Assembly (NCBI GenBank): GCA_900541795.1
Contig: UQLC01000037.1
Location: forward strand, 1 to 7,550
Length of the DNA stretch: 7,550 nucleotides
DNA from: an uncultured Collinsella sp.
Lineage (GTDB): Bacteria; Actinomycetota; Coriobacteriia; Coriobacteriales; Coriobacteriaceae
Direction: 5' to 3'
Under the pieces are notes generated by a model, which was not told the origin of the DNA, ran no database searches, and worked only from the letters and a program-made list of their open reading frames with translations. The translations under genes were made by a program, and so were the position numbers. Shown one piece after another: positions 1 to 6,229 of this stretch. How positions within the stretch are numbered: position 1 is the stretch's first letter; each line of letters starts with the position of its first letter.

Positions 1-26
1 GGCCCGTGGGTTATACCCTAAGAGCA

Positions 27-50
27 AACCACCCTTTTTAAGGGTGGTTC
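27..50 (+). terminator. Perfect 10-bp hairpin, possible terminator of an upstream gene
   Basis: AACCACCCTT (27-36) and AAGGGTGGTT (40-49) form a perfect 10-bp stem with a three-T loop. The sequence after it is only moderately T-rich (TTCTGATTCTG), so termination would be imperfect. The position, before the marR promoter and at the window edge, fits the terminator of a gene to the left. The same stem could act on the minus strand, where TTTGCTCTT follows. No gene is visible in 1-98. Confidence 0.5.
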
Positions 51-98
51 TGATTCTGCCGATAGGCCATAAAAATGCACGCATTTGCGGAGAGCCTG

Positions 99-127
99 TT
101 GACGATAGTCAAAACTCGGACTAATCT
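99..127 (+). promoter_or_regulatory. Sigma-A-type promoter of the marR-ABC operon
   Basis: A -35 element TTGACG (99-104) and a -10 element TAATCT (122-127) are separated by exactly 17 bp, giving a predicted start near 134, about 40 nt before the marR start codon. The -35 also begins a small inverted repeat, TTGAC-GATA-GTCAA (99-112). It is the best promoter match in the window. Confidence 0.7.
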
Positions 128-156
128 AGAGACACATAATTGGTCAAAAATCGGAC
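108..156 (+). promoter_or_regulatory. Direct-repeat operator candidate around the marR -10
   Basis: GTCAAAACTCGGAC (108-121) and GTCAAAAATCGGAC (143-156) match at 13 of 14 bases and start 35 bp apart. The first copy fills most of the -35/-10 spacer and the second lies in the 5' untranslated region. The second copy also sits within a weak inverted repeat, AATTG (138-142) and CAATT (156-160). A regulator bound here would block RNA polymerase, and the adjacent marR product is the obvious candidate. The repeats are seen directly; the binding is inferred. Confidence 0.55.
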
Positions 157-174
157 AATTGAATGGTGGGATAG

Positions 175-675
175 ATGAATAGTGCGGTTACGCTGGTCGA
201 CTTCGATCGGTTGCTCAATGGACTCGACCATATCTATTCGGAGTTCTCGCGCGCCTGCGGCCTTTCGGACTGCGCCTACTGGATGCTCGTCGACACGAGT
301 GCAGCGGGCGGAAGCGTTGCCGTGAGTCGGCTGACGAGTGAATGGTTCTACAGCAAACAGACCATCAATTCGGCGATTAAAACGCTTAGGGCGCGAGGGC
401 TTGCGACGTTGGAGTTTGCCGAGGGCAGTCGTAAAAACAAGGTTGTACGACTGACCGAAGAAGGCGTGCGGTTTGCCAAGCGCTACGCGTTGCCGGCGCA
501 AAAAGCCGAGCAACAGGCATTCGAGGCGCTCGAGCCGTGGGAACAGTGCGAGATCATGCGCTTGGTCGGTAAGTTCTCCCATGTTCTTAACGAAGAGTGC
601 GAGGCATTTAAACGGCAAGTGGCCGCCGAGAACGAGACTGACGATAAGGGCGAGGGGGACGCATGCGACTCTTAA
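175..675 (+). CDS. MarR-family winged-helix transcriptional regulator
   Basis: The product is a 166-residue cytoplasmic DNA-binding protein, close to the usual MarR length. Helical segments at both ends (about 8-30 and 105-148) would form the dimer interface. The winged helix-turn-helix spans about 48-100: a recognition-helix region near residues 58-72 (FYSKQTINSAIKTL), then the wing (about 78-93) and VRLTEEGVRFA, typical of the family. The C-terminal tail from about 150 is acidic and probably disordered. The ATG start has a GGTGGG ribosome site four bases upstream. The gene comes first in an operon with two ABC exporter halves and overlaps the first by 13 bp, a layout common for MarR repressors of drug exporters. 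It probably represses its own operon through the repeats in its promoter. The ligand cannot be read from the sequence. The family call is firm; the repressor role is inferred. Confidence 0.88.
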   Translation: MNSAVTLVDFDRLLNGLDHIYSEFSRACGLSDCAYWMLVDTSAAGGSVAVSRLTSEWFYSKQTINSAIKTLRARGLATLEFAEGSRKNKVVRLTEEGVRFAKRYALPAQKAEQQAFEALEPWEQCEIMRLVGKFSHVLNEECEAFKRQVAAENETDDKGEGDACDS

Positions 676-2399
676 TGAGGTTTATGAGGCCGTACCGCGG
701 TCTGATTGCGGTGACGCTGTTTGCGGTGCTGATAGATAACGTCGGTACGCTGTTGGTTCCCACGATGCTGGCGAACATGGTCAACACCGGTATTACCACG
801 GGTGATGTCGACTATATATTACGCAACGGCCTGTACATGCTTATCGCGACCGGCATGGCCAGCGGCGGCACGGTGCTGGGCTGCTATCTTTCGGCGCGCC
901 TGGCCGCCAACGTGGCCTGCGATATCCGCAATGCCGTGTACGACAAGTCGCTCGAGCTGTCCGCCAGCGACTTTGAGCGCTTTGGCACGGGTTCGATGAT
1001 CACGCGCTCGCTCAACGACATCAACGTGATTCAGCAAGCTGTCCTTCAGACGATTCAGCTGGTGCTGCCGGTGCCGTTCTTGGCCGTGGCAGGCATCATT
1101 TTTGCTTGGTTCATCGATCCCGCCATGGGTACGCTGCTGGGCGTGGTGGTTGCGATCGTGCTGGTGGCGGCGGTCTTTACCGTTGCCAACGCCGCGCCGA
1201 TCTTTATGCGCCTGCAGAGCTTTATCGACCGCATGAACGTGGTGCTGCGCGAGAACATCGTGGGCGTGCGCGTCATCCGCGCATTTAACAAGGAGCGCCA
1301 CGAGGAGCAGCGCCTGGACGAGGTGTTTAGCGATTACGCGGCCAATGCCATCAAGGTCAACCACCTGTTTGTGGGTCTCGACAGCTCCAGCTTCTTTTTG
1401 ATGAATATCGCCGAGGTGGCGGTGCTGTGGGTGGGCGGCAACCGCGTGGGCGTCCACGCCATGCAAATCGGTAGCATCTCGGCCGTGCTGGAGTACGCGA
1501 TCCTGATCCTGTTCTTTGTGATGACGGCGCAGATGGTGATTCTGACGCTCCCACGCGCCGCCGCATGCCTGAACCGTGCGCAGCAGGTGTTGGAGATTGA
1601 GCCGAGCATCGTGGACGGCAAGCGCACGCTGGACACGTGCGCGGCGGAGTCTGTTGACGGTGCCGACGCGGTGGCCGTGTTCGACCACATGTCGTTCCGT
1701 TTTGACGATGCCGACGAGGATACCCTGTGCGACCTGAGCTTTGCCTGTCGCCGTAGCCAGACCACGGCGATTGTAGGCTCGACGGGTTCGGGCAAGTCGA
1801 CGGTGGCCAAGCTCTTGCTTCGCTTCCACGATGCCACGAAGGGCGCCATTCGCCTGAATGGCATCGATCTGCGCGACCTTTCGCAAGACGACATCCGCGG
1901 GCGTATCGCCTATGTGCCGCAGAAGGCATGGCTGTTCTCGGGTACGGTGGCGAGCAACCTGCGCTTTGGCAACGAAGACGCGACTGAGGCTGACATGCTC
2001 CATGCGCTGGAGGTTGCCCAGAGCACCTTTGTGCTCGACCAGCCCCAGGGGCTCGATACGCCGGTGGCCCAGGGCGGCACGAACTTCTCGGGTGGTCAGC
2101 GCCAGCGCCTGGCGATTGCCCGCGCACTCATGAAGCATGCCGATCTATATATCTTCGACGACAGTTTTTCGGCCCTGGACTTTAAGACCGATGCGGCACT
2201 GCGCCATGCGCTGCAGGACGAGACGTGCGATGCCGCGGTGCTCATCATCGCCCAGCGCATCTCGACTATTTTGCATGCCGATCAGATCGTGGTGCTCAAA
2301 GACGGCGAGATCGTGGGCCTAGGCACGCACGACGAGCTCATGGAAACCTGCGAGGTGTACCGCGCAATCGCGGAATCGCAGATGAAGGGAGGTGAGTAG
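663..2399 (+). CDS. ABC exporter half-transporter with degenerate ATP site (permease fused to ATPase)
   Basis: The 578-residue protein joins a six-helix exporter membrane domain (about 1-300, with RENIVGVRVIRAFNKE at 196-211) to a nucleotide-binding domain (about 335-575). Motifs are Walker A GSTGSGKS at 372-379 (K378), Q-loop Q420, signature FSGGQ at 475-479, Walker B ending D499 and D-loop SALD at 503-506. D500 stands where the catalytic Glu belongs, and Q531 replaces the switch His (AQR, not AHR). These changes mark the degenerate half of heterodimeric exporters such as TM287/288, LmrCD and BmrCD. The canonical signature should complete the active site of the partner encoded next. The ATG at 663 has GAGGGGG four bases upstream. 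A second in-frame ATG at 675 overlaps the marR stop (TAATG) but lies too far from that site. The substrate is unknown; a hydrophobic drug, lipid or peptide is likely for the family. Confidence 0.92.
   Translation: MRLLMRFMRPYRGLIAVTLFAVLIDNVGTLLVPTMLANMVNTGITTGDVDYILRNGLYMLIATGMASGGTVLGCYLSARLAANVACDIRNAVYDKSLELSASDFERFGTGSMITRSLNDINVIQQAVLQTIQLVLPVPFLAVAGIIFAWFIDPAMGTLLGVVVAIVLVAAVFTVANAAPIFMRLQSFIDRMNVVLRENIVGVRVIRAFNKERHEEQRLDEVFSDYAANAIKVNHLFVGLDSSSFFLMNIAEVAVLWVGGNRVGVHAMQIGSISAVLEYAILILFFVMTAQMVILTLPRAAACLNRAQQVLEIEPSIVDGKRTLDTCAAESVDGADAVAVFDHMSFRFDDADEDTLCDLSFACRRSQTTAIVGSTGSGKSTVAKLLLRFHDATKGAIRLNGIDLRDLSQDDIRGRIAYVPQKAWLFSGTVASNLRFGNEDATEADMLHALEVAQSTFVLDQPQGLDTPVAQGGTNFSGGQRQRLAIARALMKHADLYIFDDSFSALDFKTDAALRHALQDETCDAAVLIIAQRISTILHADQIVVLKDGEIVGLGTHDELMETCEVYRAIAESQMKGGE
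2388..2394 (+). promoter_or_regulatory. Ribosome binding site that decides the second ABC gene's start
   Basis: GGAGGTG, within AAGGGAGGTGAG, lies inside the last codons of the first ABC gene and six bases before the ATG at 2401. This near-perfect Shine-Dalgarno supports 2401 over the in-frame GTG at 2392, which lies within the motif itself. It also implies tightly coupled translation of the two halves. Confidence 0.8.
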
Positions 2400-2400
2400 C

Positions 2401-4401
2401 ATGACCGAGGAGCTCAAGAAGCAGGGCATCGTCGATGGCGCTGCGGTTGTAGAGACAGTCGAGGAGACGGGCGTCGCGCCCGACCTGGACGAAGCCGCCA
2501 AGGCGGCGGAGCGCGAGGCTCGCCGCCAAGCGCTCTACGAGGAAAACGAACGTGCCGAGGACGAGCGCGCCCGCGCCGAGGCAGAGCGTATGCGCGACGT
2601 GGACGACGAAGACGAGGACGAGACGCCTCGGGATACCTGGGCGACGGTGCGCCGCCTGTGGAGTGAGGCTGCCGGCGACCATTGGCGCTTCTATATCGTG
2701 TTCGCGAGCATTGTGTTCTATGTCATCTTTAACACCGCCGCGCCGGCATATAGCGCCCGCGTGATCGATGAGCTGTGGGGCCACATTCAGGTGGCGTTTG
2801 CCAACGACACCACTTTCAGCATCACCTGGGAGAACTGCGGCAAGACCATTTTCGTCTACTTTATGATCTGGACTGCCGCTGCCTCGTTCTATGCGCTCCA
2901 GAGCTTTTTGATGTCGAGCGTCGCTGAGCGTCTCAATCTGCGCCTGCGCAACCGCATCGCGCAAAAGCTCAACCGTCTGCCGCTCGCCTATTTTGACGCG
3001 CATCGTCCCGGCGAGGTCGTCAGCCGCGCGACCAACGACCTGGACAAGATGTCCGAGAGCATGCAGCGCGGATTGCTGCAGCTGCTCGTGTCGATCGGCA
3101 CGGTTGTTGGTGCTGTGAGCGTGATGTTCGTGTTCAGCGTGCAGCTTACGCTCGTCTTTCTGTTCTTTACGGCACTGTCGCTGCTGGTGACGAAGGTCGT
3201 CTCGCGCCGCACACACGATGTGACGGGCGAGCGCCAGGAGTGGGTGTCCAAGATTACGAGTGCGGTCGAGGAAGGCTATTCGGGCCGTCTGGTGATCCGC
3301 GCGTTTAACCGCGAACGCCAAAGTTCTGCCGAGGTGCACCAGGCCTCGGGCGAGCTGGCACGCGTGAGTGCCAAGGCCGACTTTATGATCAATGCCGTCG
3401 GCCCTGCGGTGCGCTTTATCGGCCGTTTGGCGCAGATCGTGATCGCGCTGGTGGGCTGCAGCATGCTGGTTGCCGGTCACATGACCGTCGGCGTGTTCCA
3501 GGCGTTCTTCCAGTTTATCTACGAGGCGTCCGAACCCATGACGCAGCTGTCGTTTACCTTCAACTCGCTGCAGAGCGCGTTGGCGAGTGCGGAGCGCGTG
3601 TTCGACCTGCTCGATGAGCCCGAGATGGAGGCCGATCCGCTGCCGGACGAGGCCGCCAAGCTGCCGGGTCGCGTTGAGGGTCGCGTCTCCTTTGAGCACG
3701 TGCGCTTTGGTTATTCGCCCGACAAGCCGCTTATGCACGACGTGTCGTTTACCGCCGAGCCGGGCCAGAAGATTGCCGTGGTGGGAACCACGGGCGCGGG
3801 CAAGACGACGCTCATCAACCTGCTCATGCGCTTCTACGAGATTGACGGCGGGCGTATTACGCTCGACGGCGTGGATACGAGCCGCATGGACCGCGGCGAG
3901 CTACGGCAGCAGTTTGGCATGGTGCTGCAGGACGCCTGGCTGTTCGATGGCACGATTGCCGAAAACATCGCCTACGGCTGTCCCGAGGCGACGCGTGAGG
4001 AGATCGTGGCGGCTGCGCGCGCCGCGCAGGTCGACTTCTTTGTGCGCACCATGCCGCAGGGCTATGACACGCGCGTGGCCAACGATGCCGAAAGCATCAG
4101 CCAGGGCCAGCGTCAGCTGCTGACCATCGCACGCGTGCTGCTCAATAACCCGGCGATTCTCATCCTGGACGAGGCGACCTCAAGCGTGGATACGCGTACC
4201 GAGCTTGCCATCGGTCGTGCCATGGACGCGCTCATGCGCGGGCGCACGAGCTTTGTGATCGCGCACCGCCTGTCGACGATCGTGGACGCCGACCTGATCT
4301 TGGTCATGGATCACGGCAACATTATCGAGCAGGGCACGCATAAGGAGCTGCTGGCTGCCGAGGGTGCCTACGCCGACCTCTATCTGAGCCAGTTCGCATA
4401 A
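2401..4401 (+). CDS. ABC exporter half-transporter with consensus ATP site and charged N-terminal extension
   Basis: From the ATG at 2401 the protein has 666 residues, longer than the roughly 580-600 usual for such halves. The excess is an N-terminal cytoplasmic segment (about 1-79) rich in Glu, Asp, Arg and Ala, likely helical at 29-65 and ending in an acidic run near 67-74. The six-helix membrane domain covers about 95-380 and the ATPase domain about 425-666. Motifs are A-loop Y438, Walker A GTTGAGKT at 462-469 (K468), Q-loop Q510, Walker B D590 with catalytic E591, D-loop SSVD at 594-597 and switch H622. The signature is SQGQ (567-570) instead of SGGQ. The protein thus supplies the catalytic residues of the active site and the altered signature of the degenerate site formed with the first half. 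The gene is the last of the operon, one base after the previous stop. Substrate unknown. Confidence 0.92.
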   Translation: MTEELKKQGIVDGAAVVETVEETGVAPDLDEAAKAAEREARRQALYEENERAEDERARAEAERMRDVDDEDEDETPRDTWATVRRLWSEAAGDHWRFYIVFASIVFYVIFNTAAPAYSARVIDELWGHIQVAFANDTTFSITWENCGKTIFVYFMIWTAAASFYALQSFLMSSVAERLNLRLRNRIAQKLNRLPLAYFDAHRPGEVVSRATNDLDKMSESMQRGLLQLLVSIGTVVGAVSVMFVFSVQLTLVFLFFTALSLLVTKVVSRRTHDVTGERQEWVSKITSAVEEGYSGRLVIRAFNRERQSSAEVHQASGELARVSAKADFMINAVGPAVRFIGRLAQIVIALVGCSMLVAGHMTVGVFQAFFQFIYEASEPMTQLSFTFNSLQSALASAERVFDLLDEPEMEADPLPDEAAKLPGRVEGRVSFEHVRFGYSPDKPLMHDVSFTAEPGQKIAVVGTTGAGKTTLINLLMRFYEIDGGRITLDGVDTSRMDRGELRQQFGMVLQDAWLFDGTIAENIAYGCPEATREEIVAAARAAQVDFFVRTMPQGYDTRVANDAESISQGQRQLLTIARVLLNNPAILILDEATSSVDTRTELAIGRAMDALMRGRTSFVIAHRLSTIVDADLILVMDHGNIIEQGTHKELLAAEGAYADLYLSQFA

Positions 4402-4431
4402 TGTGACAAAGGGACAGTCTCTTTGCCACAT
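4401..4431. repeat. REP-like palindrome directly after the ABC operon
   Basis: ATGTGACAAAG (4401-4411) pairs with CTTTGCCACAT (4421-4431) with one mismatch. The stem continues through GGA/TCT (4412-4414 with 4418-4420, one G-T wobble) to a three-base loop, giving 14 positions in all. The core GGGACAGTCTC resembles the GGGAC-GTCCC cores of dispersed REP-type palindromes in many bacteria. It begins on the last base of the stop codon. It has no T-tract of its own, so it is not a simple terminator. Repeat status is inferred, since only one copy lies in this window. Confidence 0.5.
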
Positions 4432-4438
4432 CACAAAT

Positions 4439-4477
4439 AAGGCGCGCCGGGGATGAATTCCCTGGCGCGCCTTTGCG
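4439..4477. terminator. Terminator between convergent ABC operon and cysE
   Basis: AAGGCGCGCC (4439-4448) pairs perfectly with GGCGCGCCTT (4464-4473). The stem extends by GGGG against CCCT (one wobble) to 14 pairs around a seven-base loop. T-tracts are short on both sides (CTTTG on +, CTTATTTG on -). Its place between two convergent genes suggests use in both directions. Confidence 0.75.
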
Positions 4478-4511
4478 TTGATGCCGATGTCGTTTTGTGC
4501 CGCTTGCGTTC

Positions 4512-5216
4512 CTAGCGTTCGTCCACGAGCTTGGCGACGAGGGCCTTGAGCTCGGCCACCTCTCGCTCGAGTTCCTTGACGCGGCGGGCATTCTCGGTGA
4601 TGCCCTGGCGGTTGAGGGCGGACTGCTCGGCGGCGTCATCGGGCATGTACTCGCGATGCTGCTTGGCGTCGAAACTCTCCTCGAACACACGGCAGCCGTT
4701 GCGCTTGATGATGCGTCCCGGCACGCCCACGACGGTGCAGTTGTCGGGGACGTCCTTAACGACGACCGAGTTGCCGCCGATCTTGACGTTGTTGCCGATG
4801 CGGATGTTGCCGAGCACCTTGGCGCCCGTGCCCACCGTGACATTGTTGCCCAGGGTGGGGTGACGCTTGCCGGTCTCGTTGCCGGTGCCGCCGAGCGTAA
4901 CGCCCTGGTAAAGCACACAGTTGTCGCCCACGACGGTGGTCTCGCCGATGACGACGCCCATGGCGTGGTCGATAAAGAAGTGCTTGCCGATCTGTGCGGC
5001 GGGATGAATCTCGACGCCGGTGATGTGGCGGGTGATTTGCGAGAGCACGCGGGCGAGCGAGCGATGACCGTGCTCCCAGAGCCAGTGCTCGGGCACGTGG
5101 TTCCACTTGGCGTGCAGGCCAGGATAGGAAAGGAAGATGACTAGACCGTTTTGCGCGGCGGGATCCTGCGCTTGGACGGTCTTGATGTCCTCGCGAATGG
5201 TATTGATAAAGCTCAC
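4512..5216 (-). CDS. cysE: Serine O-acetyltransferase (EpsC/CysE type)
   Basis: The enzyme transfers acetyl from acetyl-CoA to L-serine, giving O-acetylserine, the cysteine precursor used by CysK with sulfide. The 234-residue protein has a short helical N-terminal part (about 1-65), as in EpsC forms, then a left-handed beta-helix of hexapeptide repeats (about 66-168). Diagnostic stretches are EIHPAAQIG (69-77), IDHAMGVVIGET (82-93), GVTLGGTG (105-112) and RHPTLGNNV (118-126). H84 and H119 correspond to catalytic H158 and active-site H193 of E. coli CysE; E69 takes the place of D143, an exchange I expect in EpsC enzymes. Residues about 205-234 form a charged coiled coil ending LVDER, not the C-terminal Ile peptide that docks into CysK. 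The start is GTG with AGGGAGG seven bases upstream. The gene converges with the ABC operon and diverges from dedA. Confidence 0.93.
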   Translation of the reverse strand: MSFINTIREDIKTVQAQDPAAQNGLVIFLSYPGLHAKWNHVPEHWLWEHGHRSLARVLSQITRHITGVEIHPAAQIGKHFFIDHAMGVVIGETTVVGDNCVLYQGVTLGGTGNETGKRHPTLGNNVTVGTGAKVLGNIRIGNNVKIGGNSVVVKDVPDNCTVVGVPGRIIKRNGCRVFEESFDAKQHREYMPDDAAEQSALNRQGITENARRVKELEREVAELKALVAKLVDER

Positions 5217-5257
5217 CGGCCGCCCTCCCTTAGCGCCATGGCAATGCGATTCAATAA

Positions 5258-5274
5258 AGTATAGCGATTCGCTA
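5258..5274 (-). promoter_or_regulatory. cysE -10 element with abutting 13-bp palindrome
   Basis: On the minus strand TATACT (5263 down to 5258) is a good -10 about 40 bases before the cysE GTG. No convincing -35 lies 16-18 bp upstream (CTTCCT at 5286-5281). The palindrome TAGCGATTCGCTA (5262-5274), with six-base arms around one central base, overlaps the upstream edge of the -10. A weak -35 with a palindrome in the spacer would fit a regulated promoter, but no regulator is identified. Confidence 0.45.
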
Positions 5275-5359
5275 GGGATTAGGAAGGATAATCTTGACGG
5301 TATTGCACGACAGGTGTCAGTTATGCAAACTTGCTGGTAATGGGGTCATGCTTTTGTGG

Positions 5360-5393
5360 GGTTGCGCACGAGGGGGCGCCGCAACCGTATACT
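5360..5393 (+). promoter_or_regulatory. Candidate dedA promoter with inverted repeat
   Basis: TATACT (5388-5393) is a good -10, about 46 bases before the dedA start. The nearest -35-like sequence, TTGCGC (5362-5367), leaves a 20-bp spacer, longer than ideal. The arms GGTTGCG (5360-5366) and CGCAACC (5380-5386) form a seven-base inverted repeat across this spacer and could be an operator or chance. The rest of the cysE-dedA gap (5275-5359) shows only short inverted repeats such as GACA-GG-TGTC (5309-5318). Confidence 0.4.
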
Positions 5394-5439
5394 GGTCAAC
5401 TTGGACGTATCCGCGCCCACAACTGAGAGGTTTTACTTC

Positions 5440-6087
5440 ATGGGTTTCATCAATTTTATTGCCGAGCTGCTCAAGGATCCGCGCACCGCGATTGCCAGCT
5501 GGATCGCCGCCGGCCCGCTTATGGCCTACGGCTGCGTGTTCCTGATTATCTTCATTGAGACAGGCGTGGTGTTCTTCCCGTTCCTTCCCGGCGATTCGCT
5601 GCTGTTTGCCTCGGGCTTCTTTGCCCACAACGGTGGCTTTAACATCGTGGCCCTGCTGGCCGTCGCATGGGCTGCTGCCATCCTGGGCGATCAGTGCAAC
5701 TTTATGATCGGCCACTTCTTTGGCCGCAAGATCATCGCTTCGGGCAAGGTCAAGGCCATGACGCCCGAGCGCATTAAAAAGTCCGAGGACTTCTTGGACA
5801 AGTGGGGCCACCTGGCTATTTTCCTGGGCCGTTTCTTCCCGTTTATCCGCACCTTTGTGCCCTTTATCGCCGGCATGGGCGGCATGCACTGGCGTAACTT
5901 CGTTATCTTTAACGTGCTGGGCGGCATTACCTGGTCAACGCTCTTTACGCTGCTGGGCTACTTCTTTGGCGGCATCCCCTTTGTGCAGGAGCACTTTGAG
6001 CTGCTGATCGTCGGCATCGTTGCCGTGTCGATCATCCCGACCGTGGTCGGTCTGGTTAAGGCTAAGCTGGGCAAAAAGAACGCGTAG
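5440..6087 (+). CDS. DedA-family integral membrane protein
   Basis: The 215-residue membrane protein belongs to the DedA (SNARE-associated/VTT) family. Members act in membrane lipid homeostasis; some flip undecaprenyl phosphate or other phospholipids using ion gradients. Hydrophobic segments lie at about 22-48, 52-61, 67-95, 124-145, 153-178 and 187-208. Family motifs are clear: E40 before FFPFLPGDSLLF (45-56), and GRFFPFIRTFVPFIAGMGGM (130-149). E40, D52, R131 and R137 correspond to the acidic and arginine residues needed for function in E. coli YqjA/YghB. The ATG at 5440 was chosen because GAGAGG (5425-5430) lies nine bases upstream and the protein starts like its relatives. An in-frame GTG at 5356 would add 28 unlikely residues and precede the predicted transcription start. 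The gene seems to be a single transcription unit. Which lipid is moved cannot be read from the sequence. Confidence 0.9.
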   Translation: MGFINFIAELLKDPRTAIASWIAAGPLMAYGCVFLIIFIETGVVFFPFLPGDSLLFASGFFAHNGGFNIVALLAVAWAAAILGDQCNFMIGHFFGRKIIASGKVKAMTPERIKKSEDFLDKWGHLAIFLGRFFPFIRTFVPFIAGMGGMHWRNFVIFNVLGGITWSTLFTLLGYFFGGIPFVQEHFELLIVGIVAVSIIPTVVGLVKAKLGKKNA

Positions 6088-6116
6088 CTCGAGCCAGCGC
6101 GCAAACCGTGCAGTTG

Positions 6117-6150
6117 AGGCCCGTCACCGCTTACGGTGGCGGGCCTTTTT
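6117..6150 (+). terminator. Intrinsic terminator of dedA
   Basis: A 13-bp stem (6117-6129 with 6134-6146, one T-G wobble) closes on a CTTA loop and is followed at once by five T residues (6146-6150). It is a textbook rho-independent terminator 29 bases after the dedA stop. Confidence 0.92.
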
Positions 6151-6170
6151 GCTTCGGTCAAATGAAAATA

Positions 6171-6222
6171 CTTTACTTAGTTAAAGAAAAGCGTTTTATC
6201 AGACGCGTGCGGGGAGTACAAT
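6171..6222 (+). promoter_or_regulatory. Candidate ilvE promoter in an AT-rich block
   Basis: TACAAT (6217-6222) is a good -10. The best-spaced -35 is poor (TTTTAT, 6194-6199, 17-bp spacer), so an activator may help. The alternative pair TTTACT (6172-6177) and TTTATC (6195-6200) has 17-bp spacing but a weaker -10. Arms CTTTA (6171-6175) and TAAAG (6182-6186) form a short inverted repeat upstream. The stretch 6161-6200 is far more AT-rich than its surroundings. Confidence 0.5.
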
Positions 6223-6229
6223 CTCGTGC

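Noticed and set aside
1..98. RNA gene in the left edge
   Set aside because: Apart from the 27-49 hairpin there is no cloverleaf or conserved RNA element that I can recognise.
819..2138. Long minus-strand open frame of 439 codons opposite the first ABC gene
   Set aside because: It is the antisense shadow of a gene with clear ABC motifs, and its translation is low-complexity His/Arg/Ala-rich with no domain.
2392..2400. GTG start nine bases upstream for the second ABC gene
   Set aside because: This GTG lies inside the Shine-Dalgarno motif that serves the ATG at 2401.
2338..3738. 466-codon minus-strand open frame opposite the second ABC gene
   Set aside because: Antisense shadow in GC-rich coding DNA; no recognisable motifs, while the plus strand carries the complete exporter.
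4497..5144. 215-codon plus-strand open frame over cysE
   Set aside because: Shadow of cysE, whose hexapeptide-repeat sequence and catalytic histidines are unambiguous on the minus strand.
5356..5439. N-terminal extension of DedA from a GTG at 5356
   Set aside because: It would place the -10 (5388-5393) inside the gene, lacks a ribosome site and adds residues unlike the family; the ATG at 5440 is well placed.
5217..5439. T-box or S-box leader for cysE
   Set aside because: The predicted cysE leader is only about 35 nt, too short for these riboswitches, and has no terminator hairpin or T-box sequence.
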